Positions 54,840-64,000 of a stretch of 64,000 nt of DNA are shown one piece after another. This DNA is from Zingiber officinale (Eukaryota; Streptophyta; Magnoliopsida; Zingiberales; Zingiberaceae): assembly GCF_018446385.1 (NCBI RefSeq), contig NC_055987.1, positions 83,757,418-83,821,417 on the forward strand, given 5' to 3'. The translations under genes and the position numbers were made by a program. Below the pieces are notes generated by a model. That model worked only from the letters and a program-made list of their open reading frames with translations. It was not told where the DNA came from and did no database searches. Numbering within the stretch: the stretch's first letter is position 1; the number at the start of each line of letters is the position of its first letter.

Positions 54840-57292
54840 TGTAACGACCACCCTTCTTACTACTATTACTACTCTCTAAGGTGACCATTACTTAACTATT
54901 AACTCTACTTAACCGGTATGATCGAAACCACAAGGAATCCCTACCGAAAAATTTCGGCAAAATCTCCCCTGTACCGGTGACCTTAAACTAAGATACAAAT
55001 ACAATATACATCAGCCACAGATGGCTGGAACATATAACAAACTCTCACGCAGTTAAATAAGTATCAAACACCAAAAATACATACTATACTGAATTCATCT
55101 TAGCATACCATTTAAAACAATCTCAAATGGCATGGAACTCAAAATACATTCTCAATGTTTATTAATCACTACAATACGGAAAACCCTACAACATCCCAAG
55201 TCTCTCCCATAGTCCTGGCATCACACACCATTCGTACCTCCTCGTCGTCTTCCTTTATCTGCAGTAAGAGGAAATGCAATCTATAAGCAAAATGCTTAGT
55301 AAGCGCTATCTAACTCACAAAAACACGAATATGCATGTATACAAGAAGAATTAGAAACTAAATTAAGAATCAATACCAAAGAACCTTAAAGCGTGAATAA
55401 GGAAAACTTTAAACTAAACAAAGGTGAAACATTAAACTAAGCCGATGTACAAGCTATCCTCAACAACTAGGAAGGTGCGGCATTAACCTTCATCTATCTA
55501 TTACATAGGTTGGAAGATCAATTATTAGCAAAGCTTTAAATAGCCACTAAAAAGAACATCACACTACACATGTATACTAACTACTTCCTACCACTAAAAG
55601 AAAATGTGCAGGTTCAACATTAAACGAACCAACACATGAGCATAATAATCTTGTTACCAGATTACATTGATATGCTAAACTAAATGTGACCAAAGTACTC
55701 ACATTTGAATCACAACTTTAGACCTAGATGTTAATAGAGTTTGCCTAGACATGTAGTTGATCTATAATAGTGTTTCCTAATTATGCTGATGTACCAAATC
55801 TTCTCTAGATGCACTCAAGTGACTAATTCTGTTCAATCAAATCTTTCAACAAAATTATTAAATTAAAACACATTTCCAAATAATCAAACAAGAGAGATAG
55901 ATTACCTACTCAGGATCCAACTCATCGTTGTGTAAAGAAAAATCATTGTCTATTCTAAATTGACCAAGACAATTCACACATTGCTACAACGGAACATAAA
56001 GGACACAGACAGAACTTAACAGGAGCATTTAACCTATAGGCAAATAACTGGTTATGGCAATTCAAATAAAAACATAAATGCTGGACAGAGATACTAAAGA
56101 AACCTAGCAAATTTCATTCTAGAAAATTCTGAATTTTGGAAGCAAAAGAACAATCAAATCTCGGAATCCACTCTTGTAAACTTAATGAAACTCACGACAG
56201 CAAACATGGCAGCAAACTAAAGAGTTAGTTCCTACCCACAGCTAATCCCCCTGTTCCGAAAATCCAAATTCCGAATTTCAATTCACAAAACCGAAGCAAA
56301 CATTCACAAGTTAAACAACCGAAACAAGCCCTATTTCCTTCCTTTGAGATACACGGCAGTGAGCTTCAGATAACGTTCTTTACAGCGTACTAGATAAAGA
56401 AGTAAACAAGATCTGAAACCTCAATTCTCAGCAGCAAACAAGATCTTTAAGCATGTTACAGCATTCATGCAAGAAAGAAAAACAAGAAATCTGAAATCTC
56501 AATTCATGGCAGGAAATCCTAAAGCCACAATTACCACCGAAATCAAAGAATGAATTCGAGGAAGCGAAAACCACTCTTACCACAGGTGAGTGAGCAACTT
56601 ACCTTTGCGTTCTTGGGCTTACAACCGGGAAGAAAACTCTAGGGTTTGCGGAAACTGAAAGCTTCGGCCCCTCCTTCGTGCTCATGGTTCTCCTCGACGA
56701 GAGGATCACGATGGTGTGAAGTCCTCACGGAGGAAGATGCTCGCCGGCCGCCGGAGACGCCCTCGCTTCCTGCTGCGGTTTCGCCCGAGAAGAGCCCGAC
56801 GCCGTGAGAGTGAAGAAGAGAAACCTTAGGTCACGGGAAAAATCTTCGTTTTCCTCTCTTAACTCCTTATTTCTGTTATCTACTACCATATAAATAAGAT
56901 TCGCTATCGCTCTTATTATGAAATATTCGTTGGAGCGCCTGGCAAGCCGCGTTTTGACCAGGTCAAAGGCCGCTGGTTCAATCCACAGCCGAACCCTTTT
57001 TCCCTTTTTATTTTCTGTTTTAAATCATTGCTTAAATAAATTTCACTTCCTATTTTACCAGCAACGTCCACCAGCACACTTGGTCAGCCGGGTTTTGATC
57101 GAGTCAAAGGTAGTTGGTTCGAACCTTGGCTTGGACATTTTTTTGTCAAAACTTCCTTCGTTTAGTAAAAATATCAAACGACCTCCAAAAATTACATAAA
57201 AATACTCTAAAAATTTCTAGAATATTTCTAAAGTATTTCTAAATATTTTTAAGAACTTTCAGAACTTCTAATGAGGAAAATTGGGTCGTTAC
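54840..57292 (-). repeat. Ty3/gypsy 3' LTR in reverse orientation (about 2.45 kb)
   Basis: It runs from TGTAACGACCACCC to TTGGGTCGTTACA, with a minus-strand purine tract (AATGGGGGAT) just to the right at 57293-57302, which shows the interior lies on that side. It holds a GC-rich block at 56650-56830 and a duplicated tRNA-like stretch at 56933-57138. The part before 56600 is AT-rich with no ORF. Confidence 0.8.
56933..57138 (+). repeat. Duplicated tRNA-like stretch with B-box-like sequences
   Basis: Two copies (56933-56993 and about 57078-57138) share GGCAAGCCGCGTTTTGACCA or GGTCAGCCGGGTTTTGATCG, then GTCAAAGG and GGTTCAATCC or GGTTCGAACC. The last resembles a Pol III B box. Degenerate tRNA origin is possible. 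Confidence 0.5.
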
Positions 57293-57764
57293 AATCCCCC
57301 ATTCCTTATAAAAAGTTCGTCCTCGAACTTAGAATAATTCTATAGTACGTTCTCTACCTTGTACATGCATTAGTTAGCGTCCATAATCTAATGTACTAAG
57401 GAAAACCCTATCAAAGGTATCTTAGGACCTCCTAACCTACATACAATGAATATAAGCATAAGCAGTGACATAAGCATAACAACATAAATGTAAGCATGGT
57501 AGATGAACTAAACATAATGATAGACTCGATCACAAGCATGTCCATATGCATAGGCAAAAACATAACATGAACATAACGTAGGCCTAAACATAAACGTAAA
57601 TATAAACATAACATGACTTGAACATACTTGCATGAATACTTATAAACATACTACTGTGGTGGCCTAGTTGCACTTAGTAGTACCGTAACATAAGTTGTTG
57701 ATCAGACAACTACTCTAGCGCTAGGTTGGTAGGGGTCCGAACTTAGGACCGGAGTTCCCCTTTA
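57293..57764 (-). other. Gypsy interior next to the 3' LTR, non-coding
   Basis: A purine tract and AAAAAGTTCGTCCTCGAACTTAG (57315) lie at the left. The same stretch recurs at 58100, showing duplication of the LTR/interior junction. Between lies an AT-rich part full of CATAAACATAA-like repeats (57450-57620). Confidence 0.55.
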
Positions 57765-58057
57765 TTCTGGCGCGCTCACCGGGCTTAGGTCCCCGGATCA
57801 TACCACCATCCCAGAACATATCTTGTTTGATTCTGGCGCGCTCACTGGGCTTAGGTCCCCAAATCATACCGCTATCCCAGAACACATCTTGTTTGTTTCT
57901 GGCGCGCTCACCGGGCTTAGGTCCCCGGATCATACCATCATCCCAGAACACATCTTGTTTGATTCTAGCGTGCTCACCGGGCTTAGGTCCCCGGATCATA
58001 CCACCATCCCAGAACATAAATTAGCAAGCTCCCCAGGCTTAGGTTCCCGGTTCATAC
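57765..58057 (+). repeat. 66-bp tandem repeat array (four units plus a partial fifth)
   Basis: Units start at 57765, 57831, 57897 and 57963, an exact 66-bp period. Each holds TTCTGGCGCGCTCACCGGGC, TTAGGTCCCCGGATCATACC and CATCCCAGAACA. A diverged partial unit follows at 58018-58057. Because 66 is divisible by three, both strands stay open as repeat-peptide ORFs, which I do not regard as genes. Confidence 0.93.
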
Positions 58058-58096
58058 CTATACAGTGATGAGGAATTTTTTTTTGGGTCGTTACAA
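58058..58096 (-). repeat. Second copy of the gypsy LTR end
   Basis: TTTTTTTTGGGTCGTTACA is followed by ATTCCCCATA, repeating the junction at 57280-57302. Confidence 0.65.
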
Positions 58097-58496
58097 TTCC
58101 CCATATCTTATAAAAAGTTCGTCCTTGAACTTAGACTAATTCTGGACAGTGGGTACTTGTTAAAGTTTGGCCAAAAGAAATTGACACAAAAGAGTGGGTA
58201 GCCCCAGTATCAAATAAGAAGGTAGCTAAATGCTAAAAAAAAGGGGGGGTATTTGACCTGTGACTACCGTGGAGGCATCGGCAGCTTCTTCCTCAGTAAG
58301 AGAAAATACTCTGGCATTGGTTGGAACAGGTGGAGCTTCCAACCTTCCTTGACTGAGATAGGGTCCCTCTAGTGATGTTGTCATGTGGTGTAACTGTGCA
58401 GGCTTGACTCCATATTGCACTGACTGTTGTTGAGGTGCCTTAAACTTGTTAGGACATGCCTTAGCCAGATGTCCTTCTTGGCCACAGGAATTCTAG
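58097..58496 (-). pseudogene. Gypsy gag zinc knuckle and protease remnant, pol deleted
   Basis: On the minus strand: zinc knuckle CGQEGHLAKACPNK (about 58440-58480), a linker, VFSLTEEEAADASTVVTGQ, a frameshift near 58240 in a homopolymer, and then ATFLFDTGATHSFVS with the retropepsin DTG intact (about 58170-58215). This is gag-protease of a Tekay/Del-like chromovirus. It is followed within 100 bp by the 3' end region, so reverse transcriptase and integrase have been lost. Confidence 0.8.
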
Positions 58497-58903
58497 AAAT
58501 ACCTCTTCGCAGTACGTCGTCAACCTGAGAGATACTCATTTCTCTTGTCTGACCATGATGACATTGTGCTCATAGAGGATGAGCCTACCACCTATCAGGA
58601 AGCTGTGATGAGACCAGATTCCGAGAAATGGCTAGAGGCCATTCTCGGAGCTGGAATCTTCGATTCGATGATGCGATCAAACAGTTTGGTTTCATCAAGA
58701 ACGAAGATGAGCCTTGTGTCTACAAGAAGGTTGTAGAAAACATAGTTGTCTTCCTCATATTATATGTGGATGACATACTACTCATTGGGAAGGACATCCC
58801 TATGCTTCAGTCTGTCAAGACCTGGCTAGGGAGTTGCTTCTCAATGAAAGACTTAGGCGAGGCATCCCGCATTCTAGGGATACAGATCTATAGAGATAGA
58901 TCT
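58497..58903 (+). mobile_element. Copia-2-family pol fragment with internal deletion
   Basis: The sequence matches Copia-2 21510-21655 and then 22063-22321, joined at about 58642. Ten bases (GATCTGATAG-like) are also missing near 58512. YVDD is present at about 58763. It keeps CAG at about 58680 where Copia-2 has a TAG stop. It is inserted in gypsy gag on the left and cut by the LTR at 58904 on the right. Its own ends are missing, so the mode of arrival is unknown. Confidence 0.88.
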
Positions 58904-61900
58904 TGTAAAATACCGGAAATAGGCAAATATTGATAAGGGAATTTTTAGAAATTTTTCGGGAATTTTTCGGAACTCGTACGGATGAGTTTACGGGGATAAA
59001 AATGGGGTCCAGTAAAGCCTGTTTAGGCTACCCCATTTAAGTGAGGAAAAGTTAATTTTTCTTTTTCCTTTTCCTTTTTCTTTTTTATTTAATTTCTTCT
59101 CCTCTCCCACGCCGTTTCCCTCTCCCGATCTCCCCCGACCTCGTGCCCTAACCCATGCGACACCGGCAGTTTCCTTTTCCCTTCCTCTCCGGTACGAGAG
59201 CAGTGGTTAAGCCTCATGCCTTTTCCTTCTCCTCGCGATCTAACCGGCGCCGGCTATCTCCCTCTCCTCCTCTGCCCTAGCCACCTTGCTTCGCCATTTT
59301 TGCCGAGCGACGACGCCATTACAGTCGACCGCCGAGCCGTAGCGCCGTCCACCGCCGACCCACTACCGCCTTTCCCTAGCGTTGCTCCACTGCCGCCACC
59401 ACCACACGGAACAGCGGCGACTCCCCCCACAGCCGACGCGGCCGAGAATTCTCCCTGCCCTAGCCGACCCTTGACCCGAGCACCACCGCCGGCAGTCCGA
59501 GCTTCCTTCTGGTGTTCGAGCTCTATCCACACCCTACACCGCCGTGATTTCCTCTGCCCTAGGTCAGGCCGACTCCTGACTTTCTCTCCTCCTTGTGCTC
59601 ACGACCGTCGCACCTCTGCACAGTGCCGACATCGTTGCCCTAGTGCCCGTTGTCTGGATCAAAATCACGGTAAGGTTGGGTTTTGGTTGGAAATTCTGTA
59701 AGTTCAAGGATCTTGAAGAATTGTTTATTTGGTTTGTTTGTTTTGTTTCCAGCCAGCAACTCTTGATATCAGTACAAACTAGTGGCTGTGAAATTCTACT
59801 GAGGTATTCAACTCAGGTGAGTGATATTCCGTTTGTTAGGTTTAATCCTTATGCTAGGATGATTAGGGTTAAGGAACTAACCCTAGTGGACCCACTGATT
59901 TTGTTTGACTAGAGTTTTGCCCTAATTTAGTGTACGAGATTTTATTTAGTTAATTATAGGAATGTAGCTAAATAAAATATATATTTATTGGTGACACAGG
60001 ACGTTGACGTGAGACGAGCATCTCGACGTTGGATTTGACTGGATTGGATCTACAGTTAAAGGCGGGTACCTCTTGACTTATCTTTATGAGTCTATTGGAT
60101 ATGCATAGTATTTTATAGCTGCAAGCAATGATCATGTTTGCCTTGGTATGTCACGGTTTGATACCCATAGCATGATCTGTTGGCCATTTGTTATGTATCC
60201 ATGTTTATGTTTTAGGATTATTGCCATGAGTACCTTGGTTCCTAGAGTAAGTGGCATACCATACCTACTGAGGTTCGGACTAGGTTCTAGATTTTATTTT
60301 TCTGGCATGTGTATCTAGATTATCTGATACCTAGGTTTTTATACCATACCTGACTTGTGTACCTCTATTTGTATATCATATCTAATTTGTGTACCTAGAC
60401 CCTTTTCTTTGATCTGTGCATGTTGTTGGTACATATGCTATGGAAGGGGGATATGTTTAGGATCTAGGTTGTTATATCATAGAGGACCTGTATACCCTAG
60501 ATCTGTGGATTGACCTACTGATACTGTGGTACCCATATTATGTATATATGGATTTCTCTATGCTGATCAGGTTAGTCCATACTTATTATGTTCAGGACAT
60601 AGGTTTTTTTGATATTCTATCTGACTTGTGTACTATAGGTTTTGGTATGTGACCATCGCTTTTACAGTACCCATTTTGTATATATGGATATGGTTATGTT
60701 GATCAGTTTTTGTTATGCATAGTGACATGCATCATGATTGCATGCTGTGCGATTGTCGGCTCCACTATGGTTGAGTCCATCGTCAGTTACATGTACTGCA
60801 CACACCCCCACTCATGGTTTAGTGGTATATCAGGCAGGTGTGTGGCGGTTCTGCTGTTTGGCTCCGTTGGTCATATGACCCTGCGTGGTAGCCGGCAGTC
60901 AGTTCCGCTCTGTTTGGCTCCGCTGGCATTTAGCCGTGACGGTGGACTCTTTGGCTCCGTTGGTCGGTGACTCAGCGTGGTAGCCGGGATACCCCGTCAT
61001 CGTGTACCGGAGTTGAGAGCATTGAGCTCCCCATTTATGATTTGGGGTCACAAGACAGGAGTACTCCGACAGCATCCCGCCCTCGGTCACTCATCGTGAG
61101 CAGTGGTGGCAGAGTGCACGGTTGTCACCCTATCCACTCGGTCTCACCATTTGTGTGTGAGATGACTGACTGGCGTCAGGGGTGACCAGGACGCATCATT
61201 AGCATCATATGCATTGATGCATTTATATTTTTATGATTGTGTTTGCTGCATTTGGTTGCTGCATTTTGGTTGGATACATACTTTTGACTTGCATACAGGA
61301 TTTTTGCTCTGGATAGGAGTTCCTTGTGAGTACAGCTTCCTCAGTTACCTTTCAGTTTTGCGTATTCCCTATCTATGATTAGGAAGCTGTATTCCATGTT
61401 TGTTGCTGTTAGATATATCTTACTACTCATGTCCTTTGGTATTCGCTGAGTTGTTGAACTCACCCCGTTGATACTATTTTTTTTCAGGTACCAGGTTGGT
61501 TTTGGTGTCGCTTGGAGCATCCTGTCTGCTGGTCCCCACGTCACATCAGAAGAATTATCGGTTCACGTATGTTTTGTTTGTTTTATGTATCAGTTTGTTT
61601 AGCTCTGTACTCTGGTTTTATTTTTGGAGTGTTGACGTTGTTATGTGGTATTTTGTATTTATGTTATTGGTTGTGTAAGTCTAGCCGGCTAGCAGTTTTG
61701 TGTTTTGGTTTTGGTACAGCCGAGTGGGCTGCTTTATTTTTAACTGCGTGGTTGTGTCAGCCAGAGGCTGAATTTGATATTAACTGCGTGGTGTTTGTTT
61801 TCTTTTATTGTTATTATTCCAGCCGCATGTGGCTGAGGTATATAGTGCTTGTAGAAAAGTTTCAGATTGTCCGCCGTACAGGGGAGATGCTGTCGAAATT

Positions 61901-61932
61901 TCTTCGGACAGAGACTCCCTCGGGGCGTGACA
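58904..61932 (+). repeat. Ty3/gypsy (Tekay/Del-like) 5' LTR, 3.03 kb
   Basis: It starts TGTAAAATACCGG and ends GGGGCGTGACA, followed by an initiator-tRNA primer site, so it is a 5' LTR. Positions 59090-59660 are GC- and C/T-rich, like a plant 5' UTR or GC-rich exon, and are followed by CACGGTAAGGTTGG (about 59667), a splice-donor-like site. Repeated CAGCCG.GTGGGCTG motifs are at 61720-61830. The ORFs in it are not family genes. Confidence 0.85.
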
Positions 61933-61938
61933 ATTTAG

Positions 61939-61950
61939 TGGTATCAGAGC
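61939..61950 (+). other. Primer-binding site (tRNA-iMet) after the 5' LTR
   Basis: TGGTATCAGAGC, continuing AGG, lies six bases after the LTR end. Confidence 0.88.
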
Positions 61951-64000
61951 AGGTATACGATACTTGCTATATGTTCTGGATTTCCGAGATTTATCTGATA
62001 CCAATTTACTTGGTATCAGAGTTCGGTTTACGAGTCTTAATTCTTGTGTTTCGGATTTTGTGTTTTAGTCTTCTCGATGTGACTTTTCGGGTTTTGGGAC
62101 TTGGCAGCGACAGGACATCTCCAAGCTATAGGAGGTATGTTTTGTTTACTGTTATCACATACTTCTATTGGTACTTGTTTAGTCATTTGTTGCATGTATG
62201 TCATGTGTTAGGTCAACCATACCTATTGGAGATTATGGATTACAATCTCAAGAATGCTAAAGCTATATTAGCGCAGTTAGTAGATCTTGTAAGGAACAAC
62301 AAAATAATGAACTAAGATTGTTTCACATAATTTAATTTATTGATAAACATTGATTCAAGGGATTTTTAAAAGAGCCTCATTATAAGTTTATTAATTTAGT
62401 ACACTGTTGTCCAAAGAATTGGAATATCCTAAATGATTGGTTTTCCTAAAGTGTTGAGTTGGTTGAAGTTATACACCACATTGCTGAATAATTGTAGCAA
62501 AAACATGAATTATATATCTCATGCTCATCTATATTTCACTACTGTGCTTTGATGATTGAGTGTAGTAGACTCTAAATGGTATAATGTGAGAACATAGGTT
62601 GACATTGCATGAACAAGTTTGATAGATTCTACAGATGGACAACTTGAATCAATTGGATTTGGAGTATAAAGGTAGGTTATATAGAAAGACCAAAATAATT
62701 ATACATGACATATTTAAAATGATCATGTTGGATGACTATTTTATTTGAAGAACTAATTGAGACTAAGGTGAATATTAAAAAGAACCTTGGATTGGCGTGT
62801 TAATTGTTGTGCCTAAAGAATTAGTCAAGGTTATGTTTGAGGATGAGTTATGCAGATTTGAAATTGAATTATTGATTAAAGATAATTGTTCACCATAGAT
62901 AATAGTGTAATCATGTAGTCTTGGTGATGTTGTATCTTACTGAACCTTAGCTACCTTCTAATTCCATCTGCTTGAGTTGTTTAGCTACCATTGTAGTATT
63001 GTTGACTTCCAATAATTTGCATATAAGTGGAATAGACCAAGCTTGGAGATGGAAACATTGCCCATTTCACTTTGAAGCAATTGGACGTGGATGAGTAAAT
63101 TGGATTCTCTTTATAAAATGAGGGTCAATGTCTTGGGTTGTTAAAAGTTGAGAATTTTCTAAGTCCTTATTTCATTAACTATGTCTCATACAGAGAAATT
63201 GCATTTGAATTTCACCTGGACCAACACGCTGAGTTTAATACTGCACTTCACATCAATAGAAGTGGAGATAAGGAATAGGATAAATAAATTCAATACAACA
63301 ATTGGATAAATTGGGACACTAAGGCTACACATTGACTTACCAAATTTGGTTTTGATTAGCTGGCACAAGAGTTGCTATCTCGTTGACAATTGATGTAGTT
63401 ACTGCACCTTAGAAGAACAGAGCAAGAGTAGAAAAGGAATAGAATTATTGAATTCTACTGCTGAGCAGAACCGAGCACTGAAGTAAAGTTCCAAGTGGAG
63501 CACTTAGTCTTCTATTGTCGTTAGGTGTTCTAACCTCCTCAAGTTCGCAATGGATATTGTTAGATAAGATATTGTGATATATTGTTGTTTTATGATAATT
63601 AGGCTACTTTATTTTGGATTACATATGATTATTATGCGTTATAGGAGTGTTATGATGGACGGTCTAATTGCATATAGTGGGTGTATACTTTTCCAGTTAT
63701 GATTGAGGTGGATTTCTAATAGATTATACCCGAGTGGTCTGATTGGTTATTGAAGGTATTTTGTCGATTAAATCCATGTTGTGAAATGTGCACATGTGTT
63801 TGAGTGTTTTGTTGGAGGTATCTTATCGATTTAATCTGAGTTGTGATATGTGCAGATGTGTTCGATGTAATATTTGAGGTATCTTGTTTATTATATGATT
63901 GTTCTGAGTGTATACTCGTGTCTATTATAATTTGTTGGAAGTATTACGTTGATTATACTCTTGACATAGGTGTATATATGTCAGGTGAGTGTTGTTTGAG
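61951..64000 (+). other. Leader and unrecognised AT-rich sequence to the window end
   Basis: The first 300 bp are probably the gypsy leader (a second TTGGTATCAGAGTTCGG at about 62009 resembles the primer site again). From about 62320 on, the sequence is AT-rich, with stops in all frames and no motif I recognise. Gag would be expected here and is not visible, so another insertion or heavy decay is likely. Confidence 0.4.

Noticed and set aside
57721..58068. Repeat-peptide ORFs on both strands
   Set aside because: They result from the 66-bp tandem array, whose length is divisible by three; no start context or homologue supports a gene.
59216..59701. Open frame of 161 codons, Pro/Ala/Ser-rich
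   Set aside because: It lies inside the GC-rich island of a gypsy LTR. The antisense strand is also open, which is expected from GC-rich sequence, and there is no domain match.
61512..62315. Open frame of 267 codons on the plus strand
   Set aside because: It runs across the end of a gypsy LTR, the primer-binding site and the leader. The composition is non-coding-like (Cys/Leu/Tyr-rich), with no domain.

Overview
The window is nuclear DNA of a flowering plant. It is almost entirely nested LTR retrotransposons plus two groups of CACTA (En/Spm) DNA-transposon sequence. The evidence is intron-containing plant gene fragments (NOT2/VIP2-like, MLO-like), an AP2/ERF repressor gene, a Cassandra-type element with a 5S-rRNA-like LTR, and primer-binding sites for plant tRNAs. 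A monocot is my guess, from the GC-rich ERF gene and the style of the LTRs; the window does not prove it. I see no ordinary host gene in its native place.

Layout. (1) 1-14208: a Ty1/copia element (Copia-1) with broken pol. Its 3' LTR is split by a 9-kb Ty3-like element that has gag but no pol (Gypsy-A, 2937-11908, TSD ATAAC). The 5' LTR of Gypsy-A is in turn split by a solo LTR (4182-6069, TSD AATTA). (2) 14209-26195: a decayed reverse-strand Ty3/gypsy element (Gypsy-B) split by a complete but defective copia element (Copia-2, 16057-24951, TSD GAGCA). (3) 26196-32121: remains of a CACTA transposase locus (DUF4216-like and Transposase_24-like coding) interrupted by LTR sequence, including a solo LTR at 27699-29663 (TSD GATGT). 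(4) 32122-52431: a SIRE/Maximus-like copia element (Copia-3). It holds a short non-autonomous LTR element (TRIM-X, 32977-40567), a Cassandra composite (44000-44969, TSD AGTAG) and a solo gypsy LTR (45203-48031, TSD AAAGA). (5) 52432-64000: stacked gypsy LTRs on both strands with gag/protease remains and a deleted copia fragment, ending in the 5' part of another gypsy element.

The most notable object is a 5208-bp CACTA transposon (35071-40278, TSD CCC) inside one LTR of TRIM-X. Its boundaries are confirmed by the unoccupied sister LTR 1.5 kb away. It carries three in-order exons of a NOT2/VIP2-like gene with splice sites, one MLO-like exon, one unassigned exon-like block, a possible sterol-methyltransferase 5' fragment, and a complete intronless ERF coding sequence with AP2 domain and C-terminal EAR motif. 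It is therefore a gene-capturing (Pack-CACTA) element that may distribute a transcriptional repressor.

Most retrotransposon ORFs are broken by stops that fit C-to-T changes, as expected of old methylated copies. The exceptions are the 692-codon gag of Gypsy-A and the ERF gene, both open.
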